Shown here: piece by piece, positions 28,017 through 36,911 of the stretch | Layout: every line of letters starts with the position of its first letter | Position numbering within the stretch: position 1 is the stretch's first letter | Assembly: GCA_033763695.1 (NCBI GenBank) | Contig: JANRKB010000057.1 | Location: 148,642-212,641 of the forward strand | DNA from: JANRKB01 sp033763695 | GTDB taxonomy: Bacteria > Planctomycetota > Phycisphaerae > Phycisphaerales > UBA1924 | Direction of reading: 5' to 3' | DNA length: 64,000 bases | Program-made: the position numbers and the translations under genes | The notes under the pieces: model-generated | What the model was told of the DNA's origin: nothing | Database searches by the model: none | What the model saw: the letters and a program-made list of their open reading frames with translations, nothing else

Positions 28017-30017
28017 GTGCGGATCATCACCATCATCAATCAAAAGGGCGGCTGCGGGAAGACCACCTCGGCCATCAACCTCTCGGGCACCTTTGCCAAG
28101 CAGGGCCTGCGGACGCTGCTTGTGGACATGGACCCGCAGTCGCACTGCGCGGCTGGACTCGGCGTCCCCGAGAACCGCATCGATCTGGACATCGGCGACG
28201 CCATGCTGACGCCGGGCAATCGCCCGCTCGATACGTCGCGTTTGCTGTGGCGCGTCGGTCGCCGGCTCGACCTGGCACCCAGCCGCATGAAGCTGGCGGG
28301 GCTGGAAGCAGCCCGCGGCGGCCTGGCCGACAAGCCAGACAAGGAACGCCGCCTGCACAACACGCTGCAGCGGTTCAAGAACGACTATGACGTGTGCCTC
28401 ATCGACTGCTCGCCGTCGATCGGCCTGCTGACGTTCAATGCGCTCGCCGCGGCGGATGCGATTCTGGTTCCGGTCGAGACCAGCTATTTCGCGCTGCAGG
28501 GCGCGGCCAAGCAGATTAATACGGTGCGCACGCTCGCCAAGCGACTGGGGATCGAGATCCCGATCTGGCTGCTCGCGACGATCCACGATCAGACAAGCCG
28601 GGTGAGCAATGACATCTTGGGCGAGTTGCAGCGGCGGTTTGATGAACGGGTGATCCCGGTGATCATCCGTCGCGACCCGGTGCTGCGCGAGGCGGCGAGC
28701 TTTGGCCAGCCCGCGATTGAGTTCGCGCCACATTCGATCGGCGCACAGGACTATGCCGCGGTGTGCGAGTGGTTCATCGAGCACGGCGGGCTGGGTCTGG
28801 TCGTGGCCGAGCAGTTGCTGATGGAAGGCAAGCCGATCACGAGCACGACGAACGGATCGGTTGATGTCGCCGCGACGACGGCGGCGACCACTGCGATCAA
28901 CGACGACGAGCCCGAACTGCTGATCGAGCCTGAGGATGAGCCCCAGCAGGCAGTGCACGTCGACAAGATCCATACGGACACGAATCCGAGCGGCATGACC
29001 GCGATGGAAGGCACGCCGATCTTTGATTCAGACGCGCCCGCGCCCTTCGCGGGCAAGAGCGACTCGGCGTCGGTGGACATCGACCTGAGCGAACTCAAGC
29101 CCATCGCCGCGGCCAAGCCCACAACCCCCACAACCCCCACAACCCCCACGACCCCCACCACGCCGTCCTATGTCGAGGCGAGTGGCCTTGCGCAGGTCTC
29201 GAACGACCCGGACCCGATGGCAGCAGACAGCCTGCCCGAGCCGAGCGCGGCACAGGTCGAGCGCGTGAAGCCCACGCCCGCCGAACTGGCGGCCGCGCTG
29301 CGCCACGCGATGACGCAGAAGAATGTCGCGGGGTCGACGGCGACGCCGTTACTCGCGCCGGTCACGCCTGCGACGATCGTGCAGCAGGCACAGGCAGAGC
29401 GGTTGGCTGAGGGCCGCATCAGCGAGGCGAAGATCGCGGACATCCGCGCCGGTGCCGCACCGCGGCCGCTGAGCCGGGCGGCGGAGCTCGTGTATCGGGC
29501 CCAGAAGTTGCTGCGTCGTGGCGTGGCCGAGACGCCCGCGCCGCACGATCTGCCGTACTCGCCCGCGCCGCGTGCGACGGCGGACGATGACATCCCGCTG
29601 CCGACGCCGCTGCGATTGGTCGAGTCGATGGAAGTGAAGCTGCCGGCGGCGAACACCGACATGACGCGTCGCCTGCTGGGGGTGCGTCAGACGGGACAGG
29701 GCGTGCTGTTCGTCCAGCCCCTGAGCGCGGGCGCGAAGGTGTGCATCGCGGGAACGTGGAACAACTGGTCCACCGAGATGCACCAGATGAAGCGCAACGA
29801 CGCGCTGGGCGTGTACGAACTCTGCCTGCGGATCGAGCCGGGGCGGCATCAGTATCGCCTGGTGCTCGACGGCCAGTGGACCGCCGACCCGCACAACGAG
29901 AATGCCGAGCTCAATCCCTTCGGCGAGGCGAACAGCATCATCGAGGTGTCGGCGCCCGTCGATCAGGCGGCCACCCACACGATGACCCACGGCACGACTC
30001 ACGCGCTCGCGTCGTGA
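28017..30017 (+). CDS. ParA-type ATPase fused to a CBM48/AMPK glycogen-binding-like domain
   Basis: 666 residues from GTG 28017 (AAGGAG six bases upstream). Residues 1-260 are a full ParA/Soj ATPase: deviant Walker A QKGGCGKTT (9-17), VDMDPQSH, LIDCSPSIG, and VPVETSYFALQGAAKQI. A long acidic/Pro-Thr linker (about 265-550) carries a PTT tandem repeat. The C-terminal ~80 residues (about 572-648) are an early-set carbohydrate-binding module: VCIAGTWNNWSTEMHQM, LRIEPGRHQYRLVLDGQW, DPHNENAELNP, ANSIIEV. Both Trp residues that contact sugar in AMPK-beta-like modules (in TWNNW and DGQW) are kept. ParA proteins position cargo by ATP-driven binding to DNA or membranes; the fusion suggests a glycan-linked cargo such as glycogen. 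The next gene starts about 100 bp later on the same strand. Confidence 0.85.
   Translation: MRIITIINQKGGCGKTTSAINLSGTFAKQGLRTLLVDMDPQSHCAAGLGVPENRIDLDIGDAMLTPGNRPLDTSRLLWRVGRRLDLAPSRMKLAGLEAARGGLADKPDKERRLHNTLQRFKNDYDVCLIDCSPSIGLLTFNALAAADAILVPVETSYFALQGAAKQINTVRTLAKRLGIEIPIWLLATIHDQTSRVSNDILGELQRRFDERVIPVIIRRDPVLREAASFGQPAIEFAPHSIGAQDYAAVCEWFIEHGGLGLVVAEQLLMEGKPITSTTNGSVDVAATTAATTAINDDEPELLIEPEDEPQQAVHVDKIHTDTNPSGMTAMEGTPIFDSDAPAPFAGKSDSASVDIDLSELKPIAAAKPTTPTTPTTPTTPTTPSYVEASGLAQVSNDPDPMAADSLPEPSAAQVERVKPTPAELAAALRHAMTQKNVAGSTATPLLAPVTPATIVQQAQAERLAEGRISEAKIADIRAGAAPRPLSRAAELVYRAQKLLRRGVAETPAPHDLPYSPAPRATADDDIPLPTPLRLVESMEVKLPAANTDMTRRLLGVRQTGQGVLFVQPLSAGAKVCIAGTWNNWSTEMHQMKRNDALGVYELCLRIEPGRHQYRLVLDGQWTADPHNENAELNPFGEANSIIEVSAPVDQAATHTMTHGTTHALAS
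29121..29156 (+). repeat. 9-bp tandem repeat (4 units) in the ParA-CBM linker
   Basis: ACAACCCCC three times and ACGACCCCC once, encoding a PTT repeat. It keeps the frame, so copy-number change would alter linker length. Confidence 0.9.
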
Positions 30018-30114
30018 GGTAGACTGAACTTCACCTGTGCCCGCGGCGTCAGCGGCGGGCATGGATTGCAATGCACGCAACAACGTCGGCGGAGGCCGAC
30101 ACACGGAGGACGGC

Positions 30115-31836
30115 GTGGACGGATCCCGCTTTCAACCCCAGCACGGTTCGTCTTCGCGCGGCCCCGGTTCGCGCAACCCGATTTCGCGCGGCGGTGCGGC
30201 GAACCCGTCGCAGAACTTGCCGTCGAACCTGCCCGCGAACTTGGGAGGCGGCTCGTTGGGCTTTGGCCCGCTGAGCGTCCCCGACTTGTCGCCCGATCCG
30301 GGAACCTACGAAGCCCTAGCTGATTTGTTCCTCGGCGATGGCACGCTCGGGCCCGTCGCGGCAACCGCGTCGCGGCGCGAGACGGACCCGAACGATGCTC
30401 CGACGCTCAAACTCGCGGGCATTGAAGACGACGCGGGCGAAGAAGTTCTTGTCGATGAGGCGGACCTGCACGAGGAAGACAACGACGATGCGGCGATCGC
30501 GACCGACCGGCCGCGGACGTCGATCGAACTCGTCATCGTCGGACACCTGCCGGTGCTGGCGTCGGCGTGGGTGATGCAGTATGCGGCGCGGCGAGCGGAC
30601 TCGTTGAGCACGCCGGTCGCACTGCTCCGCGTGCAGCAGGGCGTCGCACAACTTGATCTGATCGGCCCGGGCGCGGAAGAGTTCCGCCAGCCCGAAGCGC
30701 TGGGGCTGGACGCCGCGATGGCCGCCGCTCGTGCGATGACGCCGCACTGGATCATCCGCGATGAGCAGCCCGAGGAGTATGCCGCAGAGTTCACGGGGCT
30801 GACCGTGCTGACGACGGCGGACGATTCGGCGGTGGTCGCGTGCTATCGCGAACTCAAGACGCGACTGGGTGAGGACAACGGCACGCGGGCGCTGCGCGTC
30901 GGCGTGCTGGGCGCAGCCCCTGACAAGGCTCGCGAGGCGTGCGGCAAGATTGCCAGCGCGGCCAAGCAGTTCCTCGGGCGCGAAGTGCAGATCGAAGACT
31001 GCGGCCAGAAGATCACGCCTCGCAACTCGTTGCAGGTGTATCGCGGCGAGTGCGACATGGACGCAGCGGACATCGTGGCGCACCTGCTGGATGAGCAGGA
31101 TGCCGCGGCGATTGTGATGCCGAGCGTGACGCCGCCGGTGCCGGTGACGCTGCCCGAGACGCCGACGGATGAGATCGCGGCGGAACTGCCTGCCGTGCTC
31201 GAACCCGCGAGCGTCGAGCCAGTGGTGACGGTTGCGATGGGCAGCATGCCCGAGCCATCGCCGGTTCAACCGTTGGCGTCTGAACTTGCGGCTCTTGAAA
31301 CGCCGGTGATCGAATCGCCGATTCGCATGCCGGAGATCGTCGTCAAGCCGTATCCGCCCGCGGCCAAGCCCGCCGCGGAGCGTGCGACGACGGCGACGCA
31401 TGACGCGGCGAGCAATCCGATGGCGTCGCACGCGCCACGCGTGGCCGCTGCCGACGGCGTGCTTGCGCGGCACATCGCCGGACTGCGGGCGTTGCCGACG
31501 CGCTGCCCGTATGCCAAGGAAGTGCAGCTCGCCGTCGATGACGCCGGGCGTTTGCATGGCCTGGTGTATGCCGCGACGGGCGCGACGCTGCAAACTGTCG
31601 AAGCGGCGAGCCAGCGATTGACCACGGTCGAAGCGTGGGCCAAGGCGCATCGCGAACTGCTGGAACTGGGCCACCCGGTTCTCGCGGCGACGCGCGGCGA
31701 GGCGATCGTCGGGCATTTGCTCACCGATCGGCCCAAGGACGCTCGCGTCCTGCTCGACACGCATCTGAAGATTCATCTGCTCACCCGCGTGCCGACGGCG
31801 GCGGGCGAGCACTGGGTGTGCGTCGAACTCAACTGA
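30115..31836 (+). CDS. unknown protein with MinD/FlhG-like middle domain lacking a P-loop
   Basis: 573 residues from GTG 30115, which has GGAGGA (30105-30110) just upstream; an in-frame GTG at 30037 lacks one. The N-terminal ~60 residues are Gly/Ser/Pro/Asn-rich, followed by an acidic stretch. The middle (about 140-340) alternates strands and helices: SIELVIVGHLPVLASAWVMQY stands where a MinD P-loop would be but has no GKT. LTVLTTADDSAVVACYREL and RVGVLGAAPDKAREACGKI, SAAKQFLGREVQIEDCG parallel the later parts of FlhG/MinD. So it may be a pseudo-ATPase. A Pro/Glu linker and a C-terminal domain of unknown type follow (HIAGLRALPTRCPYAKEVQ...HWVCVELN). It lies 97 bp behind the ParA-CBM gene, so the two probably work together. 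The fold reading is inference. Confidence 0.7.
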   Translation: MDGSRFQPQHGSSSRGPGSRNPISRGGAANPSQNLPSNLPANLGGGSLGFGPLSVPDLSPDPGTYEALADLFLGDGTLGPVAATASRRETDPNDAPTLKLAGIEDDAGEEVLVDEADLHEEDNDDAAIATDRPRTSIELVIVGHLPVLASAWVMQYAARRADSLSTPVALLRVQQGVAQLDLIGPGAEEFRQPEALGLDAAMAAARAMTPHWIIRDEQPEEYAAEFTGLTVLTTADDSAVVACYRELKTRLGEDNGTRALRVGVLGAAPDKAREACGKIASAAKQFLGREVQIEDCGQKITPRNSLQVYRGECDMDAADIVAHLLDEQDAAAIVMPSVTPPVPVTLPETPTDEIAAELPAVLEPASVEPVVTVAMGSMPEPSPVQPLASELAALETPVIESPIRMPEIVVKPYPPAAKPAAERATTATHDAASNPMASHAPRVAAADGVLARHIAGLRALPTRCPYAKEVQLAVDDAGRLHGLVYAATGATLQTVEAASQRLTTVEAWAKAHRELLELGHPVLAATRGEAIVGHLLTDRPKDARVLLDTHLKIHLLTRVPTAAGEHWVCVELN

Positions 31837-31876
31837 TCGCATCTCGCGTGCGTTCTCTGTGGCTCGAGCCCCAATG

Positions 31877-31909
31877 CAAAAGGCGGCGCGATGTTTCCAT
31901 TGCGCCGCC
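31877..31909 (-). terminator. Rho-independent terminator of the HDOD gene
   Basis: A 12-bp stem (GGCGGCGCAATG / CATCGCGCCGCC on the minus strand, one wobble) with a 4-nt loop and a TTTTGCATT tail. It lies about 85 bp after the HDOD stop and 40 bp after the convergent plus-strand gene. Confidence 0.8.
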
Positions 31910-31993
31910 CGGAGGGAGAAAGAGAGAGATCGTGACGGGTTCTGGCGTCCTTGCCGCGCCCGCCGTGTTTCTTTGCCGAGACTCAGGAGCGGA

Positions 31994-32878
31994 TCAGCCC
32001 AGCAGCTGACCGGCGGCCTTGATGTGCTCGGGAAGGTTCTTGCGGAGTTCTTCGATCTTCTCGGCCGAGAGCTTCAGGAACTCGCGGACCTGAGGATCGA
32101 TCTCGGTGTTCATGAGATCGTGGCGGAAGCCACCGGCGCAGTCCGCGGCGAGGCGATCGGCGACATAGACGATCGCGGCGAGCGTGCGATTCTCCGGCGG
32201 GAGTTCCATCGGGCGATGGTGATAGCCGGTGACCGCGGCGAACGACTTGGGGAACTTCCACTTCTCGCACAGACCGACGCCGAAGTCCTGGTGCGTCGCA
32301 CCGAAGACGGCCGTTTCGATCTCGAGCATGTTCTGAGCGGGCACGCCCTTGCTGTCGGCGCCGACGCGCTGGAAGACTTCGATCAGGCGATTGCGATCAA
32401 ACTGCATCTGCACCATGATGCCGATGTCGTGGATGAGTCCGGCGAGGAACGCCTCGTCCGACAGACCAAGACGCAGGGTGTCGGCGATGACCTTGCTGGC
32501 GACGGCGGTGGCGTTGGAGTGCGTCCACAGGTCGCGTGCCGAGAAGCCCGGCGTGAGATCGCCGCCGCGGAAGAGTTTGGCGAGGCTGGCGGCGATCGCG
32601 ATGTTCTTCACGGCGTTGAGGCCGAGCATCACGATCGCGCGGTTGATCGAGCCGATCTGGCCCGGAAGGCCGTAGAACGACGAGTTGACGACTTTGAGGA
32701 TGCGGCTGCACAGCGCCGGATCGCTCGAGATGACCTTGTGCAGGTCCTGAGCGGTCGACTTGGGGTTCTCCACGAGCTCAACGATTTTCATCGTGATCTC
32801 GGGAAGCGTGGCGATGTGGCTGATTTCGCGGATCGCGTTGTTGACGACTTGCTCGCGCTGCTCTTGAACGGCGGTCAT
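31994..32878 (-). CDS. HDOD-domain signalling protein
   Basis: 294 residues from MTAVQEQREQVVNNAIREIS, with GGGAG upstream; a longer frame adds a Lys/Pro-rich stretch that looks non-coding. The HDOD domain spans about 15-215: LPEITMKIVELVENPKSTAQDLHKVISSDPALCSRILKVVNSSFYG is the conserved block, then INRAIVMLGLNAVKNIAIAASL, and GLIHDIGIMVQM, which resembles the HD phosphohydrolase site. HDOD proteins are usually non-catalytic regulatory scaffolds tied to two-component, c-di-GMP or stress signalling. No GGDEF, EAL or receiver domain is fused to it and no such gene is adjacent. A terminator lies 85 bp downstream. Confidence 0.92.
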   Translation of the reverse strand: MTAVQEQREQVVNNAIREISHIATLPEITMKIVELVENPKSTAQDLHKVISSDPALCSRILKVVNSSFYGLPGQIGSINRAIVMLGLNAVKNIAIAASLAKLFRGGDLTPGFSARDLWTHSNATAVASKVIADTLRLGLSDEAFLAGLIHDIGIMVQMQFDRNRLIEVFQRVGADSKGVPAQNMLEIETAVFGATHQDFGVGLCEKWKFPKSFAAVTGYHHRPMELPPENRTLAAIVYVADRLAADCAGGFRHDLMNTEIDPQVREFLKLSAEKIEELRKNLPEHIKAAGQLLG

Positions 32879-33098
32879 GCCCAATCTCCCTTTAGAAAGG
32901 TCCGTTGAGAGATCGGGCCGATTATGGGGCGACTTTGGTCGCTTCACTTTTTTCGTCGGCGGCGGCACCGACCATCCCCCGGACTGGGCGGGGTTTCCTG
33001 ATTTCGCGGGCGTTTGCCGCGTGCCTTGATGCCTTGCGGTTCGATGCCTTCCTTGTCTTCGCACCTTTCCTTTGTTGGGTTTCGGCTGCGAAGAAGAC

Positions 33099-34343
33099 AT
33101 GAGGCAGGCGGCATCGAGGCATCAAGTTTCGCGGCGAGGTTGCCCGGCACGGGCGGGCCACCTTTCCTTCTGCATCATCTATCTTGACCACAACTCGACG
33201 ACCCAGCCCAGCCCCGCGGCAGCGGCAGCCGCTCACGAGGCTGCGACTTCGCTGTGGCAGAACCCATCGAGCGTTCATCGCGCTGGACAGGCGGTGCGGC
33301 GGCGTGTTGAACTGGCGCGCGAGAGCATCGCAAAACTGCTGAACGCCAAGCCGCGTGATGTCATCTTCACGTCGGGCGGTACGGAGTCGATCGATCTCGC
33401 CCTGCGCGGCACGCTTGAAGCGATCACGCCACCAGGTGCAACACCGACGCTGATCACCACGCCGATCGAGCATGCCGCGGTGCGTGAACTGGCCGACGCG
33501 ATGGAGAAAGCCGGACGCTGGCGTGTCGTGCGTCTGCCGCTCGGCGCAGGCGGCGTTGTTGATCTGGATCGTGCGCGAGCGTTGATTGCCGGCGTGCAAG
33601 GCCCCGGACTCTTGAGCGTTCAGTGGGCCAACAACGAGACGGGTGTGATCCAGCCGCTCGCGGCACTGGCAGCACTCGCCCGCGATCGCGGCATGCTCGT
33701 CCACACCGACGCCACGCAGTGGGTCGGCAAGATGCCGCTTCCTGAGGGCGAACCGCCGTTTGATCTGCTCACGTGCGCTGCTCACAAGTGGCATGGCATC
33801 AAGGGCACGGGCGTCCTGCTCGCGCGACGTGGCGTGCGCATGCGTCCCACGCTGCTCGGCACACAGGAACTCGGTCGCCGCGGCGGGACGGAGAACGTGC
33901 CCGCGATCCTCGCGGCCGGTGTTGCGGCCGACGAGGCAGTCGCCTGGCTCGCCGATGCATCACGACGCGAAACCTGCCGCGGGCTGCGCGACGCATTCGA
34001 GCGTGACGTCTTGCTTCACGTCCCCGACGCGATCGTGAATCGCCCGCCACGCGACGAAGATCGCCTGTGGAACACGAGCAACATTGGCTTCCCGCGGCTT
34101 GAGGCCGAGGCTCTGCTTTTGCTGCTCAGCGAACGCGGCGTGTATGCCTCCGCTGGTGCCGCGTGCTCATCCGGATCACTTGAACCCTCGCCCGTGCTGC
34201 TTGCGATGGGAATCGCGCCTGAGATCGCGCACGGCTCGCTCCGCTTCAGCCTCGGACGCGACACCACCCGCGCCGAAGTGCTCGAAGCCGCGGCCATCGT
34301 CGGCGCATGTGTTGCACGCCTGCGGACATCGATGCCGTCGTGA
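33099..34343 (+). CDS. cysteine desulfurase (NifS/IscS family)
   Basis: About 414 residues from ATG 33099. The conserved opening IYLDHNSTTQPSPAA begins 25 residues later, where relatives usually have Met and this gene has ATC ATC; the real start is uncertain. Core features: GGTESIDLALRG (PLP-phosphate site), EHAAVREL, VQWANNETGVIQP, TDATQWVGK, the PLP-lysine in AAHKWHGIKGTG (about residue 228), and the mobile catalytic-cysteine loop SAGAACSSGSLEPS (about 357). The enzyme takes sulfur from cysteine for Fe-S clusters, tRNA thiolation or other cofactors. No scaffold (IscU) or regulator gene is beside it, so its pathway is unresolved. Confidence 0.88.
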   Translation: MRQAASRHQVSRRGCPARAGHLSFCIIYLDHNSTTQPSPAAAAAAHEAATSLWQNPSSVHRAGQAVRRRVELARESIAKLLNAKPRDVIFTSGGTESIDLALRGTLEAITPPGATPTLITTPIEHAAVRELADAMEKAGRWRVVRLPLGAGGVVDLDRARALIAGVQGPGLLSVQWANNETGVIQPLAALAALARDRGMLVHTDATQWVGKMPLPEGEPPFDLLTCAAHKWHGIKGTGVLLARRGVRMRPTLLGTQELGRRGGTENVPAILAAGVAADEAVAWLADASRRETCRGLRDAFERDVLLHVPDAIVNRPPRDEDRLWNTSNIGFPRLEAEALLLLLSERGVYASAGAACSSGSLEPSPVLLAMGIAPEIAHGSLRFSLGRDTTRAEVLEAAAIVGACVARLRTSMPS

Positions 34344-34485
34344 CGTGGACACCAACACGCGATACGGCGCGCGCAACGTGCCGTCTGTGCCGCCCCTGCC
34401 GTCACGCGTGCTGCGGCCGCCGTTTCATCGCGACGGTTGGCTCAAGCCGCTGACGCGAGGCACGCCGCGGCTCGATAACCCTGTC

Positions 34486-34704
34486 ATGGAGCTGACCCAG
34501 CCCGGCGCGCTGTTCTCGGGCCTGATCATCGGCGTCATTGGCATGGCGCTGTTCATCTACGGCAAGAAGCAGCAGCATGTCCCGTCGCTCGTCGCGGGCG
34601 TGGGCATGTGCGTGTTCCCGTACTTTGTCACCTCGCTCGTGGTGATGTGGCTCCTGGCCGTGCTGTGCATCGGCGGCCTGTGGGCCAGCAACAAGCTCGC
34701 CTGA
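34486..34704 (+). CDS. small two-helix membrane protein
   Basis: 72 residues from ATG 34486. Two hydrophobic segments (about 8-24: ALFSGLIIGVIGMALFIYG, and 32-66: LVAGVGMCVFPYFVTSLVVMWLLAVLCIG) flank a short basic loop (KKQQHVP). It is conserved-looking among planctomycete small membrane proteins, but I cannot assign a role. It lies 142 bp behind the desulfurase gene and 72 bp before mutL, all on one strand. No Shine-Dalgarno is evident. Confidence 0.65.
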   Translation: MELTQPGALFSGLIIGVIGMALFIYGKKQQHVPSLVAGVGMCVFPYFVTSLVVMWLLAVLCIGGLWASNKLA

Positions 34705-34776
34705 ACACTCCGCGGGCCGAAGCCCGCACCCACTGCCGATTCGTGCCGCCGCGGAGCGAGGGAATATCATCGCCCC

Positions 34777-36806
34777 GTGAGCGATTCGCCCGCCGCCATC
34801 GCGCCCCGTCGCATCAAGCCGCTGACGGCTCTGGTTGCCAGCCAGATCGCCGCCGGCGAAGTCGTCGAACGCCCGGCGAGCGTCGTGAAGGAACTGGTCG
34901 AAAACGCCCTCGACGCCGGCTCGACCCGCATCCTCATCGAACTCGAGCAAGGCGGCGTTGAACTCATCCGCATCACCGACGACGGCCACGGCATTGTCGC
35001 CGACGATCTGCCCCTGGCCATCTTGCCGCACGCCACCAGCAAGATCGCCGACACTTCCGATCTGGATCACATCGCAACGCTCGGCTTTCGCGGCGAGGCA
35101 CTGGCGTCCATCGCGTCGGTCTCACGTCTCTCCATTCGCTCACGCACACCCGGCGCTGCCGCCGCGATGCAGATCGATGTCGCGGGCCTCGATGACGAGC
35201 ACGCGCCCGGCGCGATCGCTACGCCGCGCCCCGCTGCCGGCCCGGTCGGCACGTCGGTGACGGTGCGCACGCTCTTCTTCAACACGCCCGCCCGTCGCAA
35301 GTTCCTCCGCACGATTCAGACCGAGCAGACCCGCTGCATGGACTGCGTGCGTGAACTGGCGCTGGCGCATCCTGCGATCGCATTCGTCGCCAAGGTCGAC
35401 GGCCGCACCGTGCTCGATCTGCCGCCCGGCCAACTGCCGCGCGAGCGTGCGCTCGCCATTCTCGGCAAGGAACTCACCGATCAGGTGCTCGAAGTCCACG
35501 CCGATCAGTTCGACGACGCGCGGGGCGTGGTGCTGTGGGGCCTCGCCGGTCTGCCCGCGATCGCCCGCGCGACCAACAAGAGTCAGCACATCTTCCTGAA
35601 CGGCCGCGCCATTCGCGATCGCAGCATTCAGCACGCACTTGGTGAGGCGTATCGCGGCCTCATTGAGCCGTCGCGCTACCCGACAGCCGTGCTGATGATC
35701 GAGATGTCCCCCGCAGGTGTCGACGTCAACGTCCACCCCGCCAAGGCCGAGGTGCGCTTCCGCGACTCGGGCCTGATTCACTCCGTCGTCCTCAACAGCG
35801 TGCGGCGTGCGCTGCGTGCCGCCGACCTCACGCCCTCGCCGCATTTCTCGGGCGGCTTTGGCTCGCGCGGGAGCACCCTCAGCGGTGCGTCGTATGCCGA
35901 GCAGCAGCGTGCGATCCTGCCGAACCCTCAGAGCGCCGGTGCGGACGCCGCGGCGTTCGTCGACTTCTTCCGCCGCGTCTCGCCGACGCAAGTAAGACTC
36001 GGCACCTCTGAAGGCGCTCCGACCGCGCAGCAGGTTGAAACCAAAGACACGCTCACATCACCTGCAAGTGATACGCAGTCATCAACGCACGCCGTTGACG
36101 GTGGCTCATTGCCGCCCTCGCTTGCGCTTCGGGCTCGTGAAGACCACGCTGCGTTGGGTACGAGCAACGGCACAAGCGACGGCAATGTCGCGCTTCAACC
36201 CGCTCCGCCGCAGATTCCCCTGCCGCGTCCTGTGTACCGCATGCTCCAGGTCCACAACTCCTACGTCGTCACGCAGGACGAGCACGGCGTCGTTATCGTC
36301 GATCAGCACGCGCTCCACGAACGCGTCATGTTCGAGGCCCTCCTACCCGCGTCCTGCAAGGCCCGCTCGAAAGCCAGCGACTGCTGACGCCCATCGTCGT
36401 GCCCAGCACGGCCGCACGCGTCGATCGCCTCAACGACCTCAAGCCGCTGCTCGATCTGATCGGCATCGATGCCGCACCGCTTGGACCCACGCAGGTCGCG
36501 CTGCACGCCTTCGCCTCATTCCTCTTTGAACGCAATGTCGATCCCGTGCCCTTCATGCAAGACCTGCTGGAGAAGGCCGAGTCCGACGCGTTCGTCCCCG
36601 CCAGCGAAGCAGCCCTCCGCGATGTACTCGACATGATGGCGTGCAAGGCCGCGGTCAAGGCCGGCGACCACCTCAGCGATCAGGAACTCGCCGAACTCCT
36701 CCGCCTCCGCGAAGCCGTCGAACGCAGCAGCAACTGCCCGCACGGCAGGCCGACCACCGTCCGCCTCACCATCAAGGAACTCGAGCGGCTTTTCGGACGC
36801 ACCTGA
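34777..36806 (+). pseudogene. mutL: mutL, DNA mismatch repair protein, split by a -1 frameshift
   Basis: GTG start 34777. The intact N-terminal frame ends at 36387 and the C-terminal frame runs on to 36806; they differ by one base. N-terminal GHKL ATPase motifs are complete: VVKELVENALDAG (E for ATP hydrolysis), ITDDGHGI, GFRGEALASI, and the transducer domain to about residue 330. The C-terminal nicking-endonuclease motif DQHALHERVMFE is in the first frame; ACKAAVKAGD and CPHGRPTTVRLT are in the second. Around 36345-36350 the expected ALLARVLQG is broken as CTCCTACCCGCGTC, one base short. Both halves are otherwise well kept, so this is a recent mutation or a sequence error. If real, it removes the C-terminal zinc site and the dimer interface. 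Confidence 0.85.
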
Positions 36807-36911
36807 GTCGCCTTACGCACAGGGTTTCCCTTGCCGCGGCGTCGGGCGTCGCCCTCCACTTCAATGCTGATTTCTCTTGACGCGTTCCGCGCGATCCGCG
36901 ACCATGACGCG

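Noticed and set aside
33018..33080. Low-complexity CTT/TGCC-rich stretch before the desulfurase gene as a repeat element
   Set aside because: No exact unit repeats within the window, so no repeat could be defined.
34777..36806. Programmed ribosomal frameshift in mutL
   Set aside because: There is no slippery heptamer or downstream stem at the break, and mutL is not known to need one.
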